DNA of 64,000 bases from Gillisella vitis (GTDB lineage: Bacteria > Pseudomonadota > Alphaproteobacteria > Rhizobiales > Rhizobiaceae), in the NCBI RefSeq assembly GCF_014204625.1, contig NZ_JACHLU010000001.1, positions 496,001 to 560,000 on the forward strand, written 5' to 3'. Below the pieces are notes generated by a model. It was not told where the DNA came from. It did no database searches and worked only from the letters and a program-made list of their open reading frames with translations. The translations under genes were made by a program, and so were the position numbers. Positions 10,301 through 19,037 of the stretch are shown here, piece after piece (the stretch's first letter is position 1; every line of letters begins with the position of its first letter).

Positions 10301-12484
10301 ATCGGCACTGTGATACGCGATATTAGCATTCAGACGCTGGAATGCCACATGCCTGTTTCGCAGCGCGATCTCTGCTGCCGCGAGATCAGACGTCAGCCCC
10401 GTCAACGTCACTGCGTCCGGCCCATTGAAGGCAGCAATTTCAATGCCGGGAAGATGTTGTATAAGGTCCAGTGCCATGACGCGGCTCAGGCGTGCGGCAA
10501 TCATCCCCCCTCTCCCGGACAGCCGGTCCTGCAAATCTGATCGAATACAGCAAAGCGCAACGGCCTGTTCCAATGTCAGATGTCCGGCCACATGGGCAGC
10601 GGCAATCTCGCCTGCCGAGTGGCCAAGGCATATATCTGGCGTCACACCATAATCAGCGAGCATTCGGACAAGGCCGATTTGCAGAGTGAAACTGGCAATC
10701 AAGGCAAACTTACCTGTCCACGCTGTTTGAGGCATGTCGTTTTTGATCATTGCATCAAACAGACTGATGCCAGCGCGGGGCTGAAAAAAAGCATCAATCT
10801 CATCCACAGCCCGCCGAAACGGCGGCTCTGTCTCCCACAGAAGCTGCCCCATACCTTGCCATTGTGGCCCCATGCCCGAGAAGACGAACAAGGTCTTTGC
10901 CCCTTGCTCCACAGGGGCGCTGACGGCCTGCCCATCCACGGCCTGAGCGGTTGAGCGCAACTGCGCAGCAAGCGTCAGGGCATCTGCGTTTTGTTCGACC
11001 CACAGTGCCGACCGATGGTTTGAATGCCCTGCTCTTTGACTGAGCGTGTAAGCAAGGTCGCCGGGGGAAACGCCAGTCTCAACCCGAACCGACAGGCGCA
11101 TGACCCAATCTTCCAACGCCTCAACGGATTGCGCCGAGAGCGGCACCATGATCGACCGTTCAGAGATAGTCTCTTTTCCATTCGGACATGCCGCAAGCGG
11201 CGCAGGCCCCAGCACAACATGCAGGTTTGCACCGCCATAGCCGAACGCATTGACTGCAACCCGCTTCGATCCCGGCAATTCAGCCTCGCCGGCCAGTTTC
11301 AGGCCGAGCGCATCAAAGGGAATATCCGGGTTCGGGTGGCCCAAAAGCACATGCGGCGGAATGCGCTTTGATTGCAAGATCATCACGGCCTTGATCAGGC
11401 TGGCAATACCGGCCGCCGCTTCAAGGTGGCCAATATTGGCCTTGAGAGACCCTATCGGCAGGCTGGCACTGCGCTCATTGCTGCCGTAAACAGCACCAAT
11501 CGAACGTGCTTCTATCTCGTCACCGCGATAGGTGCCTGTGCCGTGAGCCTCAACATATCCGATGTCATCGGCCCTCAGATTCGCCTTTGACAAAACCTGC
11601 CGCATGAGGTGTTCCTGCGCCTGTCCATTGGGCAGAGATATACCGGCTGTACGGCCCCCATGCCCCGTTCCGACCGCTTCGATGACGGCCCATATCCGGT
11701 CGCCATCAGCCTGCGCAGCGGCAAGAGGCTTGAGAACCACCATGCCGCAACCTTCACCTCGCCCATAGCCGTCGGCCAGATGCGAAAAGGGCTTGGAACG
11801 CCCATCCATGGCCAGCAGGCCAGCAGCCGCCATGCCAATCGAATATTCAGGGCGGAGCATAAAACTCACGCCGCCCACCAGCGCCATACAACAGGCCCCC
11901 GCCTGCAAATCGCGCACCGCAATGGCAAGGGCGCTCAGGCTTGAAGCGCAGGCGCTATCCACAGTGATACTCGGCCCCCGCAGGTCCAGCGCATAGGACA
12001 GCCGGTTTGCCAACATGGTCAGCGTAGAGCCAGCAGCAGAAAACCGCCCTATCGTGCTGCGCCCCTGACTGGAAAACTGATTGAGAAGATGATCTGTTGT
12101 AAAGCCGCCAACATAGACCCCAACATCCTGCCCCGCGAGAGAACGTGGGTTGATCGCCGCCAGCTCCAGCGCTTCCCAGGCCACCTCAAGAACCAGCCGT
12201 TGCTGAGGATCGATAAAGGCAATTTCTCCCGGCGCAAAACCAAACACATTCGGATCAAATCCGCAATAATCATAATTGAGAAAATAACCGCTGACGGTGG
12301 TCGTTTTACCAGCAGAACGGTCCGCAGACACAAAACGAGCACCAGACCAGCGGTCAGCGGGAACGGGCGAAACGAAAGACTGGCGAGCCAGCAATTGCTC
12401 GAAAAATTCAGCCGGAGACCCGGCATCGCCAGGAAATCGGCCTTGACATCCTACGATAGCGACTGGGACCATCTTGTCCTGCAT
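7337..12484 (-). CDS. Type I polyketide synthase, one module: KS-AT-DH-KR-ACP
   Basis: A 1715-residue single-module PKS (numbers from ATG 12484). KS, about 5-430: Cys179 in VDSACASS, His314 in EAHGTGT, His353 in NIGHLEA. AT, about 530-830: Ser623 in GHSAGE, with NIAYHSADM at the specificity loop, neither the classic HAFH nor YASH form. DH, about 905-1110: His922 in HRLEGAAVLPG and Asp1089 in LLDGVFQ. KR, about 1355-1560: GGLGGFG and Tyr1506 in QANYAAAN. ACP: Ser1667 in GLDSLAG. All active sites look intact. There is no enoyl reductase or thioesterase, so the predicted product is an unsaturated chain released by another enzyme or passed on. The start is uncertain: ATG 12472 has a closer AGGA, and 12484 follows directly on a hairpin. 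Confidence 0.9.
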   Translation of the reverse strand: MQDKMVPVAIVGCQGRFPGDAGSPAEFFEQLLARQSFVSPVPADRWSGARFVSADRSAGKTTTVSGYFLNYDYCGFDPNVFGFAPGEIAFIDPQQRLVLEVAWEALELAAINPRSLAGQDVGVYVGGFTTDHLLNQFSSQGRSTIGRFSAAGSTLTMLANRLSYALDLRGPSITVDSACASSLSALAIAVRDLQAGACCMALVGGVSFMLRPEYSIGMAAAGLLAMDGRSKPFSHLADGYGRGEGCGMVVLKPLAAAQADGDRIWAVIEAVGTGHGGRTAGISLPNGQAQEHLMRQVLSKANLRADDIGYVEAHGTGTYRGDEIEARSIGAVYGSNERSASLPIGSLKANIGHLEAAAGIASLIKAVMILQSKRIPPHVLLGHPNPDIPFDALGLKLAGEAELPGSKRVAVNAFGYGGANLHVVLGPAPLAACPNGKETISERSIMVPLSAQSVEALEDWVMRLSVRVETGVSPGDLAYTLSQRAGHSNHRSALWVEQNADALTLAAQLRSTAQAVDGQAVSAPVEQGAKTLFVFSGMGPQWQGMGQLLWETEPPFRRAVDEIDAFFQPRAGISLFDAMIKNDMPQTAWTGKFALIASFTLQIGLVRMLADYGVTPDICLGHSAGEIAAAHVAGHLTLEQAVALCCIRSDLQDRLSGRGGMIAARLSRVMALDLIQHLPGIEIAAFNGPDAVTLTGLTSDLAAAEIALRNRHVAFQRLNANIAYHSADMDLLRDELTANLAGLSPSVPTVSILSSVTARRVTGYGDDTMNAHYWWNNMRQPVRFEEAIEAAFGLGAGHCLEVGAKPVLLGAMRDLARQQARQMSVISVLDGKNNDRAAFRNALSQFYETGGNIDWRRMIPEGGLADLPVTGWKRQRFWHEAGVQAQDRLSVPSEDVWAEMSSIPHRWIVDLNRADFAFLSDHRLEGAAVLPGTAALEAALHAAHAARHDGGAGFPIRLSAVRFRKPFLLERQKGQILDTRHLDGQMETYGYDPAEPGMPAPILTARLAEPDARPDVQSIADLAMRAPHRLDMDHHTARLAAMGLAHGRSFQVIQLMTLASDGNFLLAQLSLNHSLIHATAGPHSVCLLDGVFQAALALTTSCELLVPVAIGSYTVYAPLPSSVWVAVSFRGREGQEFHFDATLYDTAGQCLVQLEDIAVKSLKPRLALADHAPQALVMQWKATETQRESLTARRIRIIDHEQQHGDRLRDALLRYGAVEGSMERADASVILVERQSGFLAEQLASLVAICSDLSGGRIYLVTRNAHVVSSDDCDLHLDQAIVCGLARVLNNEMPETNVTLIDVVETGDWHDVVAREIVSGNGSSEVVFRHGQRLVPRLSPLPLVREQSPEPMFQRSSTYLITGGLGGFGQQLALWLASLGAGHILITSRHQPSAALVGPLARDLSELGARLTVKALDVTDRAAVHTLFEDTRATGCPIAGIFHWAGMILDGPAGDMSVEDFRRVLAPKVDGAIALDLASRQLEHLDYFVLASSMTGVIGNPYQANYAAANTCLDALAWSRRKRGLPALSVDFGPISNAGMAADPKVAAHLKAAGLLAMTPETALAGLETALRADQPQVCLYQGVDPGRFSRHVPRCFSGDMFSHLFGRGQTLPDAKPDVLQRVSALPAGVRVRHLAEHLQDLLSDVLKCPAATLSKEKPLAQQGLDSLAGVELQSLVDRDFAITVPITLLIGGQNLLDLGAILLEEIDRSSVQGR

Positions 12485-12490
12485 AAACTG

Positions 12491-12524
12491 GAGTCTGTCA
12501 GGCTCAATATGAACCGGACAAATT
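12491..12524. repeat. Dispersed hairpin repeat, copy A (before the PKS start)
   Basis: An imperfect palindrome: TGTC/GACA, GG/CC and TCA/TGA pair around an ATA loop, with mismatches between. It shares the core CTGTCAGG-TC-TGAACC with copies at 12614, 24557 and 61742. It ends 7 bases before the proposed PKS start codon, so in the PKS mRNA it would cover the place where a ribosome-binding site is expected. Confidence 0.6.
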
Positions 12525-12613
12525 ATCAGGAATAATGTGTGTATACGCACTTCACCATAGAGGGAGTATATATTTTTAGCAACCAAAAGGTGCGGTCGAT
12601 AAAGACGCTTTTT

Positions 12614-12652
12614 GAGTGTCTAGCTGGCTCGGATTGAACCAGCCAGACACTC
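12614..12652. repeat. Dispersed hairpin repeat, copy B
   Basis: Arms GAGTGTCT and AGACACTC pair perfectly, and GCTGG/CCAGC pair inside them. The loop region carries the family core GGCTCGGATTGAACCAG. It lies between the end of the FAH-family hydrolase gene and the start of the PKS gene, both on the minus strand. No T-run follows on either strand, so it is not a typical intrinsic terminator. Its sequence likeness to copies C and D argues for a repeat family. Confidence 0.65.
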
Positions 12653-12725
12653 ACATTTCTTTGCTTTCATTTGTCTTTTTCGGAAAAAAGAGCCCCTTTT
12701 TCCCTGACAAACTCAAAGCCCGTAT

Positions 12726-13577
12726 TCACATTTCAGCAACAATCGGGTTGATCAAAAGGCCGACACCCGGAATATCAACTTCAAACACATCGCCACCCTT
12801 CATGAACAGCGGAGGATCACGCCGTTCGCCAACTCCGCCGGGTGTGCCAGTGAGAATCACATCTCCAGCCGACAGGGCCGTGAAGGCCGAAAGATAGGCA
12901 ATCAATTGTGGAATGGAAAAGATCAGATCATCAAGCGTGGCCTGCTGCACGATCTCACCATTCAGGCGGCCGGTGATGGACAGCTTGCGATAATCGCCGA
13001 CCTCATCGGGTGTTACCAGTGCGGGACCAAAGCCCCCCGTGGCCGGGAAATTTTTGCCCGGTGCGAATTGTGATGTGTGTCGCTGCCAGTCGCGCACGGA
13101 ACCATCATGATAGCAGGAATAGCCTGCGATATGGGAAAGCGCATCGTCTTCAGCGATATTGCGACCGCCGCGTCCGATAATCACAGCCAGTTCGGCTTCA
13201 AAATCCAGGCTGTTGGAGCGCGACGGCTTGACCATCGGCTGGCCATGGCCAATCTGCGTGTCGGCAAAGCGGGTAAAAACGGTGGGATAGCCCACTTCCG
13301 GGCGCTTGGTTTCATCACGATGCGCCACATAATTCACGCCAATGCAGAGAATTTTAGCGGGATCAGGAATAACAGGCAACAAGGTCACATCCGAAAACGC
13401 CAGTTCCGGCTTGCGATCCTGCGCATAATCCTGGGCGATTTCCAGAAGGTCGTCAACAATTGCCTGCTTCAATGTCAGGCAATCATAGCTCAGTCGGCCC
13501 GTGAGATCGACAATACCGCCCTCAACAAGCGCACCGAAGCCTGCGCGGCCAAGGCGGGTAAAACTGACAAATTTCAT
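12726..13577 (-). CDS. Fumarylacetoacetate hydrolase (FAH) family protein
   Basis: A 283-residue metal-dependent hydrolase, lyase or isomerase acting on 2-oxo or 1,3-dioxo acids. Metal ligands are seen in LDFEAELAVIIGR (Glu-x-Glu), and the family signatures GVNYVAHR and LTGTPGGVG are present. ATG 13577 was chosen because GGGAG sits about 9 bases upstream; ATG 13583 is an alternative. It is the last gene after rhaK, 112 bases away with an inverted repeat in the gap, so it may have its own promoter. In the non-phosphorylating L-rhamnose route a member of this family cleaves 2,4-diketo-3-deoxyrhamnonate. This locus has the kinase/aldolase route, so the substrate here is open. Confidence 0.85.
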   Translation of the reverse strand: MKFVSFTRLGRAGFGALVEGGIVDLTGRLSYDCLTLKQAIVDDLLEIAQDYAQDRKPELAFSDVTLLPVIPDPAKILCIGVNYVAHRDETKRPEVGYPTVFTRFADTQIGHGQPMVKPSRSNSLDFEAELAVIIGRGGRNIAEDDALSHIAGYSCYHDGSVRDWQRHTSQFAPGKNFPATGGFGPALVTPDEVGDYRKLSITGRLNGEIVQQATLDDLIFSIPQLIAYLSAFTALSAGDVILTGTPGGVGERRDPPLFMKGGDVFEVDIPGVGLLINPIVAEM

Positions 13578-13613
13578 AGGCATACTCTCCCGAACGTGAG
13601 CGATTGTGATGCG

Positions 13614-13678
13614 AGGCATCAACACGGCTGACGTTTTCTATCAACCGTTGCCAGACAAACCAAGCCCTGTTGATGCCT
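13614..13678. repeat. Inverted repeat upstream of the FAH gene
   Basis: AGGCATCAACA at 13614-13624 is repeated exactly in reverse as TGTTGATGCCT at 13668-13678, with a 43-base spacer. It fills most of the gap between rhaK and the FAH-family gene. The long spacer argues against a simple terminator. It could be a paired operator or an mRNA stem. Finding an 11-base match in a 112-base gap is unlikely by chance. Confidence 0.45.
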
Positions 13679-13689
13679 GCGTCTTCACG

Positions 13690-15087
13690 TCAGCGTGCAG
13701 ACAGACTGTTTTCACCAAGCCTTTGTAAAAAGCGTTGTTGATAGGCCGACAGATCCATCAGGCCAGCCGGAATAACCATGTCATGCAACTGCGGCACCGC
13801 TATACCTGTCAGCAGAGCCGCCCCCTCGGCGGTGCCGGTTGGGGTGCCGCCCTGCCCCACGCAGACGTCCCGACCGACGAGAGAGGCAAGTGCGCGCACA
13901 TAAAGCCGGTTTTTTGCAAACGGTCCTTCAACCACAATCGGACCAGCAGCGCCGATCAGCGAAAGCGCGCTTGCGGTCATCAATGCTGTGTAGAGCGATG
14001 CCGCCGCATAGCGCTGTGCATGATCATCCGGCGGATTGACCCAACGCATCTGGCTCCCCGGAAACGGACCTGATCCCGCCACGACATTGGGCAAGAGCAT
14101 GACATCCTTCGCCACCACGGCCATGGCTGCGGCTTCAACAGCCGCATCATCCTGTTCGGGCACATCCTTTGTCAGGACATCAAATTCACGTCCCCCCATA
14201 TAGCGTGCAGATGGCACCGGCTTGCCAAAGGCATCCACATTGGCAAGCGTATCCCGGCTCGGATCAAGTGCGGTGACAGCACTTCCCACCGCAAAGCCGA
14301 TAATCCAGGTGCCGGTTGAAACCACAGAAAAAGGGGCAGTCCGGCGGATCAGATGCGGCAAAAGCGATGCATTGCTATCATGAAGGCCGCAATAAACCGC
14401 AACCGGAGACGATAAGCCGATGTGTTCTGTAATGTCAGTCTTCAATGGTCCCAGACGATCAAACGCAGAGCGGAGCGGAGCCATTGTTTCCGCTATGCCA
14501 AGCCTGTCCACCAGAGTTGAATATTGAGCCGCCGCAGGGTTCCACAGATCGGTGTGGCAACCAAGAGATGTCACTTCCGTGGCGGCAATGCCCGTCAGCC
14601 GAAACGCCCAGTATTGCGGATAGGTGAGAATGGTTTTGACGTTTGCAAACGCATCCGCAAACATCGTCTTTTGATAATGAAACTGCGCACCAAGGTTGAG
14701 CCCGCAGGGTAACAGCGGCGAACTGGTTTCAGAAAAATCAGGCCGAAGGCGTTGATATTCCGCTTGAACCACCTCCGGGTAAGCGTGCTCATAATCCAGT
14801 ACCGGCAAGGCAAGCGCACCTTTGGCATCCAGCAAAGCAGCACTTGCCCCATGGGTGGTGATAGATATGGCGTCGAACCCCGGCACCGACGCCAGTGTTT
14901 TCAACGCATCAACAATGAAGGCCCAGAGCCTGTCCGTATCAAAATGTGGATAAGGACCGTTGGTCTGTACGGTGTTGGGTGTTCGCTGGCCTGCCAGCTC
15001 ATGGCCAGTGGCGGCATCAATCACCACCACCTTGGCGTTGGTCTTGCCAATATCAATCACGGCAATGCGTTGATAATCTGTGGTCAT
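13690..15087 (-). CDS. rhaK: Rhamnulokinase-type FGGY sugar kinase
   Basis: A 465-residue FGGY-family kinase expected to phosphorylate L-rhamnulose to L-rhamnulose-1-phosphate, the substrate of RhaD. The N-terminal phosphate-binding motif is [25 protein letters not shown] and [10 protein letters not shown] are further ATP- and sugar-domain signatures. The start overlaps the stop of rhaM by 4 bases (ATGA). In Rhizobium leguminosarum rhaK is the last gene of rhaRSTPQUK and is also needed for transport activity. The gene order here is the same. Confidence 0.9.
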   Translation of the reverse strand: MTTDYQRIAVIDIGKTNAKVVVIDAATGHELAGQRTPNTVQTNGPYPHFDTDRLWAFIVDALKTLASVPGFDAISITTHGASAALLDAKGALALPVLDYEHAYPEVVQAEYQRLRPDFSETSSPLLPCGLNLGAQFHYQKTMFADAFANVKTILTYPQYWAFRLTGIAATEVTSLGCHTDLWNPAAAQYSTLVDRLGIAETMAPLRSAFDRLGPLKTDITEHIGLSSPVAVYCGLHDSNASLLPHLIRRTAPFSVVSTGTWIIGFAVGSAVTALDPSRDTLANVDAFGKPVPSARYMGGREFDVLTKDVPEQDDAAVEAAAMAVVAKDVMLLPNVVAGSGPFPGSQMRWVNPPDDHAQRYAAASLYTALMTASALSLIGAAGPIVVEGPFAKNRLYVRALASLVGRDVCVGQGGTPTGTAEGAALLTGIAVPQLHDMVIPAGLMDLSAYQQRFLQRLGENSLSAR

Positions 15088-15407
15088 GGCATGTAAAAAA
15101 CCGGCTTCAGCGCAATGGCAACGGGAGAGTTATCGGGGTTGCTGGCCATAATATCCGCCATATGCGCCCACCAGCGCTTCATCACCGGATGGTCTGGCAA
15201 AGCCGCCATAGTGTGGTCACCGCGCCGGGTCAGAAGGCCAAACAGAATATTGGTTTGTGGATCGAGGTGAATGGAATAATCACTCACGCCTGCGTCACGC
15301 AGAAGATCAACCAGTTCCGGCCAGATTTCGTCATGGCGTTTGCGATATTCGTCTTCCATGCCGGGGTTGAGCTGCATTTTGAAAGCATATTTTTCCGTCG
15401 AAATCAT
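15084..15407 (-). CDS. rhaM: L-rhamnose mutarotase
   Basis: A 107-residue protein of the RhaM/YiiL family (called RhaU in rhizobia), which interconverts alpha and beta anomers of L-rhamnose. Typical sequence is [20 protein letters not shown] near the N terminus and [12 protein letters not shown] near the C terminus. The His and Trp-Trp there are conserved in the family. The start at ATG 15407 is preceded by GAGGAAA, one base after the rhaQ stop. It overlaps rhaK by 4 bases, so it is translationally coupled. Confidence 0.93.
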   Translation of the reverse strand: MISTEKYAFKMQLNPGMEDEYRKRHDEIWPELVDLLRDAGVSDYSIHLDPQTNILFGLLTRRGDHTMAALPDHPVMKRWWAHMADIMASNPDNSPVAIALKPVFYMP

Positions 15408-15408
15408 G

Positions 15409-16422
15409 TCATTTCCTCATGTCGCGCATACGGCGCCCAATAATTGGCAGCGCAATCGTGATGATCAGCAGCAGGCCGATGAAAATCGACATGACAATGC
15501 CCGGCACATTCAAAAGACCAAGACCAAAGGTCACCAGGCCCATGACAAAGGCTGCAATCACCACACCGCCGATGGTGCCAGAGCCGCCCAGAATGGAGAC
15601 TCCACCCAACACCACCATGGTCACCGCCTCCAGCTCCCAGCCCTGAGCAATTGATGGGCGGGTCGAACCAAGCCGCGAGGTGAGGCACACGGCAGCAATA
15701 CCGCTCATCAGCCCCGTGAGCACAAACAGCATGAATTTGACCCGTTCGACCGAAATGCCGGAAAAGCGCGCCGCCAGCGGATTGTTGCCAATGACAAACA
15801 CCTGCCGTCCCAAATTGGTGGCGTGCAGCACAAGGGCAAACATCGCAGCGAGAATAAAAAACAACATCAATTCAAACGACAAAGCCCCGAACACATAGCC
15901 CTGACCGAAATAGGCAAAGCTTTCCGGGTAGTTCCCATAGGCTTTATCGCCCAGAACCAGATAGGAAATACCGCGAAACAGGCTCATGGTGCCGATGGTC
16001 ACCACAATCGATGGCAGTTTCAGGCCCGCAACAAGCGCACCGTTAAACACACCACAGGCAAGCCCGACGCCGACGCCAATGGCAACCAGACCCGGCGTAT
16101 CAACCCCCATTTGGGCGGCCGCCCCCATGGCCGTTGAGGCAATGGCGATAATGGCAGCAACGGAGAGATCAATTTCGCCCGCAATCACCAAAAGCGCCAT
16201 GGCAAAGGCAATCATGGCCTTTTCGGTAAAATTGAACGTGGCGTCAGACAGGTTCCAGATATTGAGGAAGTAAGGCGAGGCCAGCGAATTGGCGATGAAA
16301 ATCAACACCGCCACGCCAAACAGCAGCACTTCCCACCGCCCCAGCAGACGGCGAAACGGCGTGCCGAGACGATCTGGTATGATGCGCTTTGTTGTCGTCA
16401 GGTCCGAATTTGGGATGGTCAT
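15409..16422 (-). CDS. rhaQ: Rhamnose ABC transporter permease
   Basis: A 337-residue integral membrane protein of the BPD_transp_2 (RbsC-like) family with about 8-10 hydrophobic segments starting near residue 33. The family loop is seen as [14 protein letters not shown]. It pairs with RhaP to form the channel through which RhaS-delivered rhamnose passes, powered by RhaT. ATG 16422 overlaps the stop of rhaP by 4 bases. The N-terminal 30 residues are polar and precede the first membrane segment. Confidence 0.9.
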   Translation of the reverse strand: MTIPNSDLTTTKRIIPDRLGTPFRRLLGRWEVLLFGVAVLIFIANSLASPYFLNIWNLSDATFNFTEKAMIAFAMALLVIAGEIDLSVAAIIAIASTAMGAAAQMGVDTPGLVAIGVGVGLACGVFNGALVAGLKLPSIVVTIGTMSLFRGISYLVLGDKAYGNYPESFAYFGQGYVFGALSFELMLFFILAAMFALVLHATNLGRQVFVIGNNPLAARFSGISVERVKFMLFVLTGLMSGIAAVCLTSRLGSTRPSIAQGWELEAVTMVVLGGVSILGGSGTIGGVVIAAFVMGLVTFGLGLLNVPGIVMSIFIGLLLIITIALPIIGRRMRDMRK

Positions 16423-17420
16423 GCTGCCACCTGTTTGGTTTTATGGTCTGCGGCCGTGTTGCGAAGAATGATCCGGCCTTTTTTGCGCTCGGAACGGGCG
16501 TTGAACACCACAGCCAGCACGATGACGATGCCGGAAATGGACATCTGGGCGAAAGGTGAAATGCCAATCACCGGCAGGGCATTCTTGATCACGCCCAGAA
16601 ACAGTGCACCCAGCACGGTGCCCGCCACGGTACCAATGCCGCCTGCGATGGAAATACCGCCAATCACGCAAGCCGCAACACTGTCCAACTCGAACCCGTT
16701 GGCAACATCGACATAGGCCACCGCATAGCGCGACACCCAGAGATAACCGCAAAGCCCGGCCAACCCGCCCGACAACATGAAGGCAAAAAATTGCGTACGG
16801 CCAATATTGATACCGGCATAGACCGAGGCAATGGCATTACCGCCGGCAGCATAGGTGGCGCGGCCAAAGCTGGTGCGGGTCAGCACAAACCACATCATCA
16901 GCACCACAGCGACGGCAATCCACGACAATATTGGCAGGCCGAGCAGCGAATATCTTGGAAAGTTCAGAAAATCTGGCGTCATCTGATAGGCGTTGACCCA
17001 TGCCCCACCGGATAGCACAAAGGCCATGCCGCGATAGATGGTCAGCGTGCCAAGCGTGACCACAATTGGCGGAATTTGCAAAAGCCAGACCAGATAACCG
17101 TTCACAGCGCCCAAAGAGGCCCCGATAACAACCGCCAGCACGATCAGCAGCAGCAAAGGTGCGCCTGGAAAAGCGGCATTAAGCATCGCCACCGCCATGC
17201 CGGTCAGGGCAAGATTGGCAGCCACAGACAGGTCAATGGATTTGGTGAGAACAACCACCATTTGCGCCAGAGCCAAAATGATAAGAATGGCAGTATCATT
17301 GAGAATATTGGCGAGATTGGCAGGCGAGGCAAAGCCCGCAGCGCGGGTGGCAAACCCGCCAATCAACAAAATGATAATCAGGCCGAGAACAATTTCCCGA
17401 TGTTTAAACAGGTTTTTCAT
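16419..17420 (-). CDS. rhaP: Rhamnose ABC transporter permease
   Basis: A 333-residue RbsC-family permease, the partner of RhaQ. The conserved cytoplasmic loop appears as GGISIAGGIGTVAG, and hydrophobic segments run through almost the whole protein. I chose ATG 17420 (MKNLFKHREIV) because GAGGG lies 6 bases upstream; ATG 17435 would overlap rhaT but lacks a ribosome-binding site. It starts 7 bases after the rhaT stop and overlaps rhaQ by 4 bases. The basic C-terminal tail (RSERKKGR) is cytoplasmic. Confidence 0.9.
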   Translation of the reverse strand: MKNLFKHREIVLGLIIILLIGGFATRAAGFASPANLANILNDTAILIILALAQMVVVLTKSIDLSVAANLALTGMAVAMLNAAFPGAPLLLLIVLAVVIGASLGAVNGYLVWLLQIPPIVVTLGTLTIYRGMAFVLSGGAWVNAYQMTPDFLNFPRYSLLGLPILSWIAVAVVLMMWFVLTRTSFGRATYAAGGNAIASVYAGINIGRTQFFAFMLSGGLAGLCGYLWVSRYAVAYVDVANGFELDSVAACVIGGISIAGGIGTVAGTVLGALFLGVIKNALPVIGISPFAQMSISGIVIVLAVVFNARSERKKGRIILRNTAADHKTKQVAA

Positions 17421-17427
17421 AATGCCC

Positions 17428-18960
17428 TCACGCATTGCCGGTGGCGGCACGCACCAGAATTTCTGGTGTCAGCCCGTCGCGGTCAAAAATTCCCTCCTGC
17501 AAGCCTTCGCGCATCACCATGACGCGGTCGGACATGCCCAGAATTTCCGGCAGTTCCGACGAGATCATGATGATCGAAAGCCCTTGCGCCGCAAGCTCGG
17601 AGATAAACCCATGCACCGCCGCTTTGGAGCCAATATCAATGCCCTTGGTGGGTTCATCCAAAATGATCACCTTGGGCTTTGTCGCCAGCCATTTGCCAAT
17701 CACCACCTTTTGCTGATTGCCGCCCGAGAGCGTACCAACGGGAACTGAAAGGGCAGCAGCACGCAGATCGAGCCGCTCGGCATAGTGCCGTGCAAGGGCA
17801 AATTCATTGACGGCCTTGAGAAAGCCACGTGTCGAGGTGCGCGCCAGCGATGGCAGCGACATATTCTGATAGATCGGCATTTGCAGCGCCAACCCATGGC
17901 GGCCGCGCTCTTCCGGCACATAGACAATACCAGCAGCAATGGCATCAGCGGTGGAGCGGATGGTCAGCGCCCTGCCCTCCAGCGTCAACTGGCCGGAGGC
18001 GGGCCTGGTGATGCCAAACAGCGATTGGCAAAGCTCGGAACGGCCAGCGCCAATCAGGCCATAGACGCCCAGAATTTCGCCTTTGCGCAGATCAAACGAG
18101 ATGTTGTGAAACTCGGTCTCGTGGCAATAGCGCTCAACGCTCAGCACGGATGCGCCAATCTCGACCTTGGTTTTGGGGAAGGCATCATGCACATCGCGGC
18201 CAACCATCAGCCGCACTATGTCGCTTTGTGGCGTGGTTTGCAGCTTGCCAGAACCAACCATTTTACCATCACGGAATACCGCATAATTCTCGGCGATTTC
18301 ATAGACTTCATCAAACTTGTGGCTGATAAACAAAATGGCTTTGCCAGACCGCTTCAGGCCTTCGACAATGCGAAACAGATCATCAATTTCCTTGCGCGAC
18401 AGGGCCGCCGTTGGCTCATCCATAATCACAATGCGCGCATCCACCGACAGGGCGCGGGCAATCGCCACCAGATGCCGCTGGGCAATGGAAAGGTCTTTCA
18501 GCTTGATGGTAGGGTCAATATTGCTTTCCAGCCGTGCCATCAACTGGCTGGCGCGGGCATTGATGCTACGCCAATCGATAAAGCCAAACCGGGTTTTCGG
18601 CGCATGGCCAATGAAGATGTTCTCGGCCACCGTCAATTCATCAAACAACACTGTTTCCTGATGAATGGCCGTGACCCCGGCATCAATGGCCGCTTGCGCA
18701 TTGGCAAACTGCACCACGTCGCCATCAATGACAATCTCACCTTCGTTGGGGCGATAGATGCCGGTGAGAATCTTCACCAGCGTCGATTTTCCAGCACCGT
18801 TTTCACCAATCAGCGCCGTCACCTGCCCCGGATAGAGCGCAATATTGACGCCATCCAGCGCCTTGACACCGGGGAAAATCTGCGAAATGCCACGCATTTC
18901 CAAAATCGGCGGCGTTATCGACATGGCTGCCGCATCCAGCGCGTGGGTTTGAACACTCAT
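17428..18960 (-). CDS. rhaT: Rhamnose ABC transporter ATP-binding protein (two ABC domains)
   Basis: A 510-residue RbsA-type protein with two nucleotide-binding domains in tandem. Domain 1 has Walker [10 protein letters not shown], a degenerate signature [12 protein letters not shown] and Walker [10 protein letters not shown]. Domain 2 has a divergent Walker [10 protein letters not shown], signature LSGGNQQKV and Walker [10 protein letters not shown]. Asymmetric sites of this kind are normal in the family. ATG 18960 is preceded by GGTGA; ATG 18963 directly before it is also possible. It energises RhaPQ. This is an ABC ATPase named rhaT in rhizobia, unrelated to the E. coli RhaT proton symporter. 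Confidence 0.92.
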   Translation of the reverse strand: MSVQTHALDAAAMSITPPILEMRGISQIFPGVKALDGVNIALYPGQVTALIGENGAGKSTLVKILTGIYRPNEGEIVIDGDVVQFANAQAAIDAGVTAIHQETVLFDELTVAENIFIGHAPKTRFGFIDWRSINARASQLMARLESNIDPTIKLKDLSIAQRHLVAIARALSVDARIVIMDEPTAALSRKEIDDLFRIVEGLKRSGKAILFISHKFDEVYEIAENYAVFRDGKMVGSGKLQTTPQSDIVRLMVGRDVHDAFPKTKVEIGASVLSVERYCHETEFHNISFDLRKGEILGVYGLIGAGRSELCQSLFGITRPASGQLTLEGRALTIRSTADAIAAGIVYVPEERGRHGLALQMPIYQNMSLPSLARTSTRGFLKAVNEFALARHYAERLDLRAAALSVPVGTLSGGNQQKVVIGKWLATKPKVIILDEPTKGIDIGSKAAVHGFISELAAQGLSIIMISSELPEILGMSDRVMVMREGLQEGIFDRDGLTPEILVRAATGNA

Positions 18961-19037
18961 CATTGCTTTCACCAGACACAATTCAAGGGTTCCCGGCGAC
19001 AGGTGTCGCCGGGTTTGGCTTCGTCAGACTGGGAGAA

